Positions 51,939 to 62,551 of a stretch of DNA of 64,000 nucleotides are shown here, piece by piece (position 1 is the stretch's first letter; every line of letters starts with the position of its first letter). The notes beneath the pieces were generated by a model. That model did not search any database. It saw nothing but the letters and a program-made list of their open reading frames with translations, and was not told the origin of the DNA. The stretch comes from Fomitopsis serialis (lineage: Eukaryota > Basidiomycota > Agaricomycetes > Polyporales > Fomitopsidaceae). The stretch spans positions 62,001 through 126,000 of the forward strand of contig NW_025955045.1 in NCBI RefSeq assembly GCF_022376445.1, given 5' to 3'. Both the position numbers and the translations under genes were made by a program.

Positions 51939-52280
51939 GCTTCGTGCTAAGTCGATATACCAATCTTGCTTTCTGAACGTCGTACATCTGTCTACTGCTC
52001 TGCTGTATATCACTTTGTAAAATCTGTCTGTTGAATTCTGTCACATGCACCTATATGATTCCCCTCACGTGTTGTCCCATTGCCAATGTAGCAATTATCA
52101 ATGCCAGCTCAGCCTGTCTTGACATTCCCCATACCCTCTGGATTTTTTTTCTGTTCCTCTCGTCTTCTGCTCACTGTGTTGAGCATGCCCAACCATTCAT
52201 TTAACAGTAAGTCGTTGAAATTCGTGATTGGCTTGAGAGTGTCACTTGACGTGTTCTGCAGCTTCTCGAATTCAGACCAC
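51939..52280. other. Intergenic region between accessory A and B (element 2)
   Basis: About 340 bp without a gene; presumed 3' UTR and promoter. Confidence 0.5.
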
Positions 52281-55200
52281 ATGCCCACTGAGGTCACTTA
52301 TGGCCCGCAGGCAGCTATTGCCGTGAGGCCAATTGCTCCCACGACCAGGAAGCCCCCGAACCACGACTCGGCCACTCTCCGTGCGATGCAGGCAGCTTCA
52401 AGAGCTAAGTCGGAGGCGATTGATGCCGACATTCAGAAATGGTATGACAGCTCGGAGGCATACGCTCACGAGCTTGCAGCAAAGTATGACAAGGATGCCC
52501 AGCATTTCCTTGGCCTTATGTTCTCCGGTGGCCTGAAGAAGCAAAAAAATCGAAAACCGATGACGCGACCGAAAAGAACACAAAAGCCACACAAAAACCC
52601 AACCGTGAGGTCGAGCAGTGGTATGTGAGACCTCCGTGTCTATGAGATGTACGGGGGACTGTACAGTGGTCTAGGTAAGAAGGGGGAGGACGGACAAGAC
52701 TCCGAACGACGTGGGAGAGCTTCGAAGATGTCGAAGACTGTTAGAAGACGAGGGCTAAGCCTCGAAGGTAGGAGGGAGAGTTTCGACAGACGTGTCGAAC
52801 GAACGGTGACAAGGGAGGCGAGCGACGGCAGGAGAAAGAGTGTAGAGCCTCTCGGGGCAACTACGAGCTGGCGAACGTACTGGCGAACTGACTGACTGAC
52901 TGGCTTCGAACGTACTGACTGACTGGCGAACTTGCTGACTTTCGAACGTACTGGCTGACTGACGAACCTCGCCGGTGCGAGGTGAGATTGAGAGGGAAAG
53001 GGGGTCTCTGAGATTCGAAGGGAACAAGTCCCAGAGTATATACAGGAAAATACGGTCTGAAGACCAAGAGAGCCAAGAGAAATACAAGAAATGATGAATG
53101 AAAGTGATAAGGAAAGCAGCCAATCGGAGAATGTCACAATGCTCGACCCGGACCTACTAACACATGAGAGAATCCAACTCGGCCTTCCGCAGGTTCTGCA
53201 TAACGGGCGACCGTCCCCGAGCGGCGAAGGTCATAACCGGGGCCGGTGACAGTCCTCGAAGATATGAGACAGCTGCAGGAGTTCGCCTGACTTACACAAA
53301 CATGCCGCACCTCGACCCAACTTCCGAAGCGTATGCTGCCCGCTACTACCGCCTCCTAGAGGTCCTCAAGACCGAGGGACTTGTCGAGCCGCGATACGAT
53401 GCCAACAGTCCCGGAGAGTGGCTGGCTTGGGCCCACGGAGTCCGTTGGATGATCGTACGTGCCTCCGAACTTAGACTATCGTTCGAACCATCGAACCGAC
53501 CTTCGAACAGCGATTCTTGTTCGAGTCCCGCAGCTGGGCCATCCTGCTGGCGAACGATACACTTCCTGCTCCTAGGTCGTTCCCCGAGATCGACGAGTTG
53601 ATGCGTTACCTCGACGAGGTCTTCCACCGCGATGGCAACCAGGGAGATATCCTAGGTTCGCCCTACCCTACGATCGCCTGGTCCGAGACCTTGGTGCTGC
53701 TCGAACAAGTTAACCAGGCCGAGCGTCGTCCTCTTGCGAACCCGCAGTATCAGCGCGAGTTGTTGATCCTTTCCGACTTCCGCCAGCTGCCCGACAACCT
53801 CGAGTCCATGGGTCGAGCGATTCACAACATCGCAGTCGACCAGCGCCGCACGCACGGCACCCTCGTCAGATTGCTCGAGAGCTTGCTCGAACGCGTCAAC
53901 ACCGACCGCGGCTTCGACGCCGGTCCGTCTGTTCGTAGGGGTAGAGGTGGAGGTCATGGGTGTGGTGGTCGAGGACATAGATACGAGAATTGCCGGGGTC
54001 GTCACTAGCTAGGTTGACGTAGCCATGTACTTGCCTCGGAGTCCTACCAATGTAGCGACACTTCTAAACCGCTTGCCTCTGGCACTAAGGGTCCCGAACA
54101 CGGACATTCGAGCTTCGAACGTCGGGTGGTTCCCTCGAACGGACGGGACATCGGGCGGGTCCCTCGAAAGGACAGATTGCGTGTCGACCGGACTGACTTA
54201 ATGTACTGTCGTATCGACCGTAAATCGCGTTTTCGGTGGGTAGGTGAGCTAAGGGCTCATCACCGAACGCGTACAATGGCTGGCAACGTCAACTCATGAT
54301 GGAGGCCAATAAAGATAATGTACACATGAATCGACAGAATTCTATCAGTCTAACTACTTACTACAGGTGCTCAGCCTGGAGATCGCGTGGGACTCATCGA
54401 GATGTCTACCGAGTATCGAGACTCGTATCACAAACTTTCCGACGAGACGAAGGAGGAGCTTAAGGAAGAGGTTCAGGATGCAAGGGAGTCGCGGCAGATG
54501 GGTTTCCGGTTGAATCAGCGTGGGCGGTTGGCAGACGCGAACAACGTCTGGAAACAGATCACCGAATTGGTGCGCAACATTAATCTTTGCTCGAGTCACA
54601 TTTGTATTAATGATGAATACCCAGTTGAAAGGTTTGAAGGCACGCGTCGGGATTGAGGCCATGGTGCTCATGGTCCGTAACAACCACGAGTTCACTATGG
54701 ACCCGCGATGGTACATCACGGCATCGCAAATCAACGATTATCTTGGTACCAACTTCAAGGGATGGGACCTAGAGAAGATTGGAGCACTGGTGGAGGCTTT
54801 CTCGGTTGCAGGCTGTGATTTCATGTGTGAGTACGTGTGTTGCTTATGTCTCTTCAACTAACCATGACATCAATCACATAGCCTTCTATCGCACTGCTCG
54901 AGAGAAGGCCGAGCATCTCAAGAAGCTCATAAGGCAGAAGATCCTTGAAGGCTTAGGTATGTTCAAATGCACCCTACAAGTTTTATGCTGACAGCTCTGC
55001 AGCCACGATCACTGGTGAATTGAACATCCAAATGAATTACATCAACTATGAGCAGGAGATCGTCTTCCGTCGCGGCGTCATTCTTCGTGGTTGGCTCCTC
55101 AGCGAGTTCAAGAACCCATCTGAGCTCAGCACCAGCATCCCCCCTCTCAAAGCACAGTGGCAAGCCCTTCAGTCGGGTGCCTGTCATTGGGAGAAGACCA

Positions 55201-55505
55201 CCCCCGAAGAGCGTGAGAAGCTCAAGGCATCCTTCGCCGAGAAGCTTGCGGGTGGGCAGGTCAAAAAGCGGAAGGAGCACTCGGACAAGGGAAAGAAGCA
55301 CGTGCGGCCCAAGAAGTCGAGGGCCAAGGGCAAGGGCAAGGAGGCAGCGACGGCGGCGGCAGTGGCAACGGCGGGCGGTGATGTGGAGAAGGAGAGCAGT
55401 GACGACGACGAGAGCGGAGATGATGGCGAGGGTCAATCACGCAAGTGTCGCCGTGTCGCAGAACCGAAGAGCGCTGAGTTCGTCCCCGACGATGTGGATG
55501 ACTAG
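52281..55505 (+). CDS. KDZ accessory protein B (element 2), host of a nested gene
   Basis: Starts MPTEVTYGPQAAIAVRP. Exon 1 (52281-52620) has a basic N-terminus and IDADIQKWYDSSEAYAHELA. A giant phase-1 intron (52621-54366) has donor gtatgt and acceptor ttactacag. Reading resumes with AQPGDRVGLIEMSTEYRDSY, then LKGLKARVGIEAMVLMVRN, YLGTNFKGWDLEKIGALVEA, FYRTAREKAEHLKKLIRQKI, MNYINYEQEIVFRRGVILRG and a basic then acidic tail (ESSDDDESGDDGEG). All exon joins are in frame, so this copy can still be expressed if the large intron is removed. The equivalent intron in element 1 is only 55 nt. No known domain is recognised. Confidence 0.75.
52880..52975. repeat. Tandem ctga/gaacgtactg repeats
   Basis: Short-period array of gactgactg and cgaacgtactg words upstream of the nested gag-like gene. 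The related insertion in KDZ element 1 has a comparable array of a different word (ctgcgttt) at 36090-36240, at the matching place upstream of its gene. Confidence 0.75.
53302..54008 (+). CDS. Gag-like protein of unknown family (insertion in KDZ element 2)
   Basis: Two exons (53302-53454 and about 53512-54008). Exon 1 starts MPHLDPTSEAYAARYYRLLE and ends WLAWAHGVRWMI at a good donor gtacgt. Exon 2 starts RFLFESRSWAI and contains ELMRYLDEVFHRDG and GSPYPTIAWSETLVLLEQ. A helical part is followed by a tail of Arg/Gly repeats (RRGRGGGHGCGGRGH), an RGG-like nucleic-acid-binding stretch. The paralogue at 35069-35880 shares exon structure and order but ends in an acidic tail instead. The family is not recognised; Gag-like is inference. 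Confidence 0.65.
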
Positions 55506-55959
55506 CATGCGTAAGACTCACCTCTCCGAATGTTGCTGTATGATCTCTCGTGTTCGCTGTGGGGAGTGCCCCCCACATAGGCCCGGACAGTACGTATATC
55601 CCTTATTTTGAGCTACCTGGTCAGTGCCATTCCCTCCGAGCATATTGACAACCTTCGCTATTCCTTCCGATACCCCATTTCTATTGTACCTGATGGACTT
55701 CGTGCGATTTCGCATTACTTACCATATATAGCAAGTACCTACTATTAGTCAGCTTCGGCGGCATACAGTGCCACGAAGACATGTACATAGCTCAGCTCTC
55801 CCCACCTCGAATCTAGACATCTGCGAGCATAGCTCGCGCATTTCCCCATACACTCGCTGGAGCTGGGAGAGGCTCCCCGGGTCAGTCAGTGTTGACCGAC
55901 TCGGGCAATCGAGAATCTTTCGGTGGACGCAGTGGCACGTAATCAAGTACAAGGACTCA

Positions 55960-56200
55960 CGGAACGAGCACAGGAGCTCGCGGAACGAGCATAGGAACTT
56001 GCGGAACGAGTACAAGGATCAGCAGTACTAGCTTAGGAGCTCGCGGAACGAGCACAGGAACCTGCGGAACGAGGAGGGCGACCACGGAACGAGAACAAGA
56101 CCACTGTGGAACAAGTTTAGCAAGCGTAGCAACTACAGAGCGAGAGTGAGGCACGTTCGGAACGAGGACGAGAGCGAGATAGGACAGAGACCACGGAACG
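55960..56200. repeat. Tandem repeat of gcggaacgagcacaggag type
   Basis: At least eight degenerate copies of an 18-20 bp unit containing ggaacgag, gradually decaying toward 56200. Confidence 0.8.
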
Positions 56201-56501
56201 AGTCAGGAATGGGGTCAACAGCGAGGCTTGGAGAACCGAGAACGAGGTCTGCGACCCTGAGGCGTCGTACGAGACCACGTCATTGGCACAGCTCCCCTCG
56301 ACCATCATGCACCCCTTTCCACCCACATTTCCTCCACCCCGGAAGCAACAGACTAGCCCGCCCCTCAAACATCGCGCCCGGGAGCACGACACTCCCGAGC
56401 TACACATCGCACCATCAATGCTCATGCTATGTGGACCCAATCATGTCATTGTCTATCTACTTACAGGTCTACGAATTTACTACTACATATTTGTTTGACA
56501 T

Positions 56502-56612
56502 AGGCAGGCAAGAAGGGGGCGAGCTCGACAGAATGGGAGTGGGGAAGGAAACCGGGAGGCAGGCAAGAAGGGGGCAAGGTCGACAGAATGGGAGTGGGGA
56601 AGGAAATGGGGA
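56502..56612. repeat. Two-copy tandem repeat, about 59 bp unit
   Basis: The block aggcaggcaagaagggggc followed by gacagaatgggagtggggaa occurs twice in direct succession with few differences. Confidence 0.85.
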
Positions 56613-56819
56613 GAACACGGTGAGCATGACACTCACCATAGCGAGCTTGCTAAGTCGGGCACAGTACATAGGCGGCCGTGGCGGCGAAGGTGGTGACTCG
56701 GCAAGCAGAGGTCGTCAACCAACTCAGTGCACATGGCACTGAGCTGCAGCGGGACCGGCTCGGCGAGCACGGTGCTGAAGGCAGAGACATTAGCACAAAG
56801 ACGACCAGAAGCGAGACAG

Positions 56820-57398
56820 ACATACCCGGCAGCGAGGAGGCAGCACTGGGCGAGACCAAGGGTGCCAGCGAGCACGACAGCAGGTGTGATGAGCTGGCAC
56901 GACGGTGTAGGCGGTAAGCAGGGAGGAGAGGGGAAGTGCCGGCGAGCACGGTGCACACGGGCCAGCGATCACGTTGCGGAGCACCGGGCTCCGATCATCC
57001 AGGATCACGCGGGAGTGCCAGCAGAGAACCGAAATGGGCAGTCACGTGTGGGCTGTCTATAACGGGAAAGGGGTGGGTGGCGGGAGCGCGCTGACGGCGA
57101 GTGCGCCTGATGATGTGGCGAGGCCAGAGGCACTGCCATATCCAGCGAGGAACCATACGGGACGTCCATCACGGGACCTGATGGCATCGGGCGCCCTGCC
57201 TCGCTAGCAGCGGCCAAGCGCTCGCACGGGACGTACCCGGAATAGCCGGAGGGCCCAGGGACTCGTTTGATAAGTCCCAGATTTAACGCAGTGTTTAACG
57301 CAGTGTAAGGTGATCAGTGTGGACGAAGCCTAACTAGGGCGATCACATGCTATCATGTGTCAAGCCTAATTGATGGCATAGTGTGGGAAGCGCAGGTG
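56820..57398 (-). repeat. Right terminal inverted repeat of KDZ element 2
   Basis: Inverted copy of the left repeat, shorter by one internal stretch. It ends tagtgtgggaagcgcaggtg. Confidence 0.85.
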
Positions 57399-57406
57399 GG
57401 AATTCC

Positions 57407-57423
57407 GGCCTGTCGACGACTCC
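57407..57423 (+). repeat. Right arm of the type A palindrome split by KDZ element 2
   Basis: Complements 45466-45482. It is followed directly by the R unit-start motif. Confidence 0.9.
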
Positions 57424-58976
57424 GCTTTGGCAACAGGCGCTTAATTGAGCACTTAGTAAGCAATGTAAGTGTATACTGTTTCTGCAGTGAAACTGACTTG
57501 TTTGGGGCTCAAAAAAGTCCCAGAAAATCGGATAATGTTCTAGGAGATCTGTGGAATATCCCTAAGCATATTTGAAGTAGAGGGAACCTCAATACATGGT
57601 CATTCAGTTATAAGAAATCAACACAGGCATGTTATGACAATATTTCCCCACTCATAGCAGTGCTGTGCACATTCCAGACACACTCATGCTGTGTGGACTA
57701 TGTGCATGGTCTATACAGGTCATATCAAATGTATTTCAGAGACAACAACCTATTCATATTTGGAATCACTGTCCACAGAGGTTCTCTTTTCTGGATTATG
57801 AATATATAGGCAAGGCATGCTAGTTATAGACTCTGAGGGCTCTATACAGGATCAATTTCTTAGATACAGCAGGAATCATGGATTAATTCAATTGTACATA
57901 ATATTCCCAGATTTTATCAGCATTTTCTGAGCCCAGACTGAGCAGCTGAATGGAAACTGCCATTTTTGGAAGGCCAGCTTCCCTATATAGCAGATCCCAG
58001 ATGTCAGAGAATCAATGGGCAGTCTACAGGCTTTGATAGAGTCACTTTGAAGGTTAAAAGCAGTGCACTCATGTGTACAGAGGCATATGTGGGTTTTTGA
58101 GTTTTGTGAATTGTGCCATAACCACTGAAGTTGATGGGCAAGTCACAGCAGCTACAGACTCTATGACATCATACCTATCAGAGAGAATATTTTGGGGATT
58201 TGTCGTATTTGTGAAGGCTACAGTACAGCAGATACATGGACTTGAGAGCCTTTGGTCAAATACAGTAAGGCCAGTCAGAGGCTAATTCCCTTAAACAGCA
58301 TATTTCAGTGGAGTCTGGGAGACTACACTGCAAGATGACTCGTCCACAGGTCAAAATTTTGACCTGTGGACGAGTGAACCTCACATGGCATGTGGCTGAG
58401 CCTATTGCACCAGACTCTGTGTTTCTGCTATCCCTTTGCATCTCATCCACAAGTACACACATAAGTCCTGTCAACCCACAATGGGACAATAGTGTTATCT
58501 AATACTTTGCTCATTTTCCCGCCATTTATGCAACACTGTAAAGGTGATCTATCATCAACTTCCCAAACAGGCAAGGGATCTACCATATATGGTGATTTTT
58601 TCATATCTGGTAGCCATAGGCCCCTGCATAAGATTGTCAGCCTGTAGGACTCTCCAGTAAGGGCAGTAAATGCAAAACAACATTTGTACATATGCCTCTG
58701 CATCACTTGCCTTGGTCAGTACACTGTGAACAAGCATTGGGATACCTAATTTGGACCTCCATACCTGTGTGCAAGGAGCATTGCATGAGAGTCAATATTC
58801 CGAGATTTCTCCACATTTAATGTGCTCTAGTAAGAGTCTAGACAGTGCTGCTGACCACATTGGGCAAGAAAAAACTCGGCATGGGGAGCTGAGATTGAAT
58901 GATTCCCTTAGAAGGCAAGGTTTGCCAGTGGTTCAACCAATGACATTGCTCCAAAATCCCTTTTGGGTGAGCTGAG
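57424..58976 (+). repeat. R-family repeat unit, forward orientation
   Basis: Unit of about 1.55 kb from the unit-start motif to the unit-end motif. It is the inverted copy of 204-1792 with high similarity, including the internal palindrome at 58338-58375. No gene. Confidence 0.8.
58338..58375. repeat. Perfect 38-nt palindrome (type D)
   Basis: Arms of 19 nt (actcgtccacaggtcaaaa and complement) with no spacer. The inverted sister copy at 833-870 has one mismatch. Confidence 0.95.
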
Positions 58977-59010
58977 TTGCAGACAAATGCAGGGCTGCAG
59001 TTGTATACAA
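58977..59010. repeat. Degenerate junction palindrome (type B)
   Basis: Lies between unit-end and unit-start motifs. Compared with 62518-62551 its right half has lost part of the match. Confidence 0.8.
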
Positions 59011-60985
59011 GTCCGCTTCGGCAATGGGCGCTTAATGAGTGCTTAGTAAGTGGTGTCAGTGCAGACTGTTACTGTGTCAAGAGGGCTTGTATAGACTCAA
59101 AAAAAGCGGAATATTCGAAAGATATTCAGAATGAATGAGGTCAAATCCTTATAGCCTTCCATGATACAATTGTTGCATCAACTAGGGCAGTATACTCAAT
59201 AACACGGTGAGATTCACATTCAGTGAGCTCATATAAGCCTATGATCACACATCAGACAGTGTCTCTGCAGCATACAAAGCCTGACATCATAGTAGCATGA
59301 ATACATATGTATGGATGGCCATTATATATCCCCAGATTGTGTCTATGTGTCTATATGCCAGCTACATGCCACAACTACCATATAGAGTAGGTGTCCTACC
59401 CAAAGAGGAAGTAGGACAAGACGTGGTGCCCATGGAGCTCACAAAAATGCAGAAAATCTGTCAAATATACAGAAGCACCCAATAGGAGAATGTGAGTGCT
59501 TGGGATTATTATAGACATCACTACACCATGTACATGGACTAAAACATGTGAAAAGAGGGTCAAATGGCTCATTGTGGCTGATTTTGGCTGTAGTGTAGCA
59601 CCCACTGAGTTGTACAGTGTCTGAATCACATATGTATGTCATCACAGACATATGGAACACATCTGAGGCACGAATAGGCACTTTGACATCTGCAGAGGCA
59701 CATGTGGGTTTTTTTATTTTGCATTTGCTGGACCAGCCAGCCACTCTAGCTACTCAATAATGATAGTGTATACTCTCTGAATGAAGGGCTATCAGATCAG
59801 TATACTAAGTCCACTCACTATTGTTACTAACTAGGGCTATGGGGCAGCCTGTAAGTGTGAGCGCTAGCAGTGAGCTGCCTGGCTGCCAGTCACATGATAT
59901 GCACACCAGTTGCCATATTGGGCGCCACTGGAAGTGTTTCTTGGGCCCTCACCCCAGGACAAAGCACTGAGCCACAGCATTTGTTTGGTGGTGTTGGTGC
60001 AAGTCGCATCGTCTGGGTCTGAAAAATTTGAACTCCGCTAACTGACCATAACAAATGTTAATTATACATGGTAAGCTGGGGGCAAATGAGTGTACCTGTG
60101 GGAAAAAACTGCCACATTGGGCACCACTGGAAGTGTTTCAGGCCTGTCCATCATAAGAACGATACCTTCGTACCTCAAGGATCGTAACAGGTCATAGGCA
60201 ATGTGTTCCAGAGACAACAAGCCATTCATATCTGCACAGTCACTTGTGATTCTCTAAATGTTGTCCTTTGTTCTTCATTCCTCCAATGTATGATTAACCC
60301 TTGAAATGATGGGCTATCAAATGAGTTTATCATCTCTATAACCGCTATAAGAGTTGATTAGATTTCAGTCAGTGTATCCCAGTCAAATGCCACACATTCA
60401 TGCATGTGTTTCTCTGTTTCCTGAATTTCAAACAACTGGGCAAGTCATACTAGTGATATATTGTGGGGGCCTCCATACAAGATGAATTGCCTTCATATAC
60501 AAGGAAATACAGATGAGTCTGATTACACATAATATTCCCTAATTTTATCTGCATTTTGTGAGCCCAGACTGAGCAGGTTAAGCAAAATTACCATTTTAGG
60601 AAGGTCAGCTACCCTATTTAGCAGGTTTGAGATGTCAGAGAATCTGTGGGCAGCATATAGGCTTCAAAAGAGAGACTTTTGAGGTGAAAAGGGATGCACT
60701 CATGTGCACAGAGGCATTTGCATGTTTTTTTGTTTTGTGAATTGTGCCATGACCAGTGAAGGTAATGGGCAAGTCACAGCAGCTATAGACTCTATGACAT
60801 CATACCTATCACAGAGATTATTTTGGGAATTTTCCGCATTTTAGTGAGGCCACAGTACAGCAGGTACAGTGCCACTAAGGAGCCTGTGGCTGAGATTCAA
60901 ACTCAGCTCAAAACCTCGGCAGCCTGCCTGATTAGGGCAGAAAAGGGCTTGTTGCACCAATCAGAGCAGCTCGGCATCCCTCTCG
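59011..60985 (+). repeat. R-family repeat unit, forward orientation
   Basis: About 2 kb from the unit-start motif to the junction palindrome at 60986. Its interior has two modules: 59200-60050, shared with 61160-62060 and 62700-63520, and 60480-60840, shared with 57880-58200. No gene. Confidence 0.75.
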
Positions 60986-61042
60986 TGCCGTTCGGAGGTG
61001 CAACCGTGCCAAATTTCCGCACGGTTGCACCTCCGAACGGCA
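60986..61042. repeat. Junction palindrome (type C), perfect 24-bp arms
   Basis: Arms tgccgttcggaggtgcaacc.. (24 nt, 60986-61009) and the exact complement (61019-61042) enclose a 9-nt centre. It is directly followed by the unit-start tail gggcgcttagtaagcgatgt. The sequence is unrelated to types A, B and D but sits at the same junction position. Confidence 0.93.
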
Positions 61043-62517
61043 TCTGGGCGCTTAGTAAGCGATGTAAGTGCGGACTGTTACTGTGCTTAAGAGAGCTTGT
61101 ATAGGCTCAGAAAAAAGCGGAAAATTGAGACAATATTCAAAATGAGCCAGGCAATGTGAATAAAGCTGTATATGGCATGGGTTTGACATCAGATCAGATA
61201 GCATTCTCAATAACCTGGTAAGATGGTTGCTGTGGCCCCAGTGAGCTTATATAAGCCTGCTACTTCACTCTTGGAACTGCTCATGTACTGGACAACCCTA
61301 TAAGATGGTAGTGTAAGTACACATTCAGGTATGTATCCCTAGATTGTGTCTGTGAGCAAGACAAAGCCAGCAGTGGATGCATAATTACCATATGAAGTAT
61401 GTGACCTTCCCAAAGAGGAATCATACACAAACAGGGGCATGTAGGGCTGAGAAAAATGCAGAAAACCTATGAAATATACAGACACATCAAAGACAAGTGT
61501 ATGATTGCTTTGAGCTGCGATGGTTACCATTACATTGTATGCGAGGGCCATAATATGGCAAAAGATGCTCAGATTACCCATTATAGTCCTTGTCACCTGT
61601 ATTATTGAAGCTACTGAGTAGTCCACAGTGTCTGAACTACACATATACATTGCAGTGTACATATAGACCATATTTGAGTCATAAACAAGCAGATTGAATC
61701 TGCAGAGGCACATGTGCATTTTTTTGCTTTGCATTTCCTGGGTTAGCCAGCCACTGTATACACTCAATAGAATTTCTGTATACTCTCTCAATGAAGGGCT
61801 ATCAGATGAGCATACTATGTATACTATGATTTGTTACTGGCTGAGGCTATATAGGCCCTACAGTGTGTGAGCGCTTGGAGCAATGGCCCACCAAGCTGCC
61901 AGTCACATGATATGTTTACCAGTTTCCTTATTGGGGGAACTGCTAAGGTGTTTCATGGGCCTCATATCCATAACTGAGCGCTTAGCCACTGCATTTGTTT
62001 GTATCTGTTGGTCCAAGTCGCGTCGTCTGGGAGTCTGAAATTTCAGACTCAGATAAGCAACCCATACTAACAGTTACTTATCTCTGCTTATAGGGGTGGC
62101 TGCAAGTCACATGCACTGTGGGAACAAACTGCCATTCCGGAGGAATCACTAAGGCGTTTCATGGTGGTCCATCATAAGAACGATACCTTCGTACCTCAGG
62201 GATTGTAATGTGAAACAACATTTGCACATATGCCTTTCCATCACTTGCCATGGTCAGTACACTGAACAAGCACTGGGATACCTAATTTGGATCTCCATAC
62301 CTGTGTGCATGGTGCATTGCATGAGAATCAATATTGTGAGATTTTTCCACATTGAATGTGCTCTAGTAAGAGTCCAGACAGTGCTGCTGACCACATTAGG
62401 CAAGCCATCAAAAAACTCAGCATGGGGAGCTGAGATTGAATGATTCCCTTAGAAGGCAAGGTTTGCTGTTGGTTCAACCAATGACAGTGCTCCAAAATCC
62501 CCTTTGGGTGAGCTGAG
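61043..62517 (+). repeat. R-family repeat unit, forward orientation
   Basis: About 1.5 kb unit with the same start and end motifs. It contains a perfect 20-nt palindrome gagtctgaaatttcagactc at 62031-62050, degraded in the parallel positions 60015-60040 and 63490-63515. No gene. Confidence 0.75.
62031..62050. repeat. Perfect 20-nt palindrome (type E)
   Basis: gagtctgaaatttcagactc. The two sister units carry decayed versions at the equivalent place. Confidence 0.9.
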
Positions 62518-62551
62518 TTGCACACAAATGCAGGGCTGCATTTGTCTACAA
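62518..62551. repeat. Junction palindrome (type B), best preserved
   Basis: Near-perfect inverted repeat around acaaatgcag/ctgcatttgt between unit-end and unit-start motifs. Confidence 0.85.

Larger units (their letters stand above)
52630..54340 (+). mobile_element. Gag-like-gene insertion within the accessory B intron
   Basis: The extra 1.7 kb relative to the 55-nt intron of element 1. It contains the gene at 53302-54008, an upstream region with regulatory-looking short repeats, and about 330 bp downstream. Exact ends and target duplication could not be fixed. The carried gene is related to that in the insertion at 34881-36430, but the orientation relative to the host gene is opposite (here same strand). 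Confidence 0.6.
55506..56819. other. Non-coding 3' region of KDZ element 2 with tandem repeats
   Basis: About 1.3 kb after accessory B without a supported gene. It contains two tandem arrays, listed separately. ORFs on both strands in 56100-56750 are low-complexity. Confidence 0.55.
45490..57398 (+). mobile_element. KDZ DNA transposon, element 2 (11.9 kb)
   Basis: Inverted ends read cacctgcgcttcccacacta. Flanking 7-bp sequences agaattc (45483-45489) and ggaattc (57399-57405) form a target duplication with one mismatch. The cargo on plus is a transposase (46594-49950), accessory A (50399-51938) and accessory B (52281-55505), with a gag-like insertion within an intron of the latter. Terminal repeats are roughly 600-800 bp and share no similarity with element 1 beyond CACCTG, so the two belong to different families with the same gene set. 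Confidence 0.92.
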
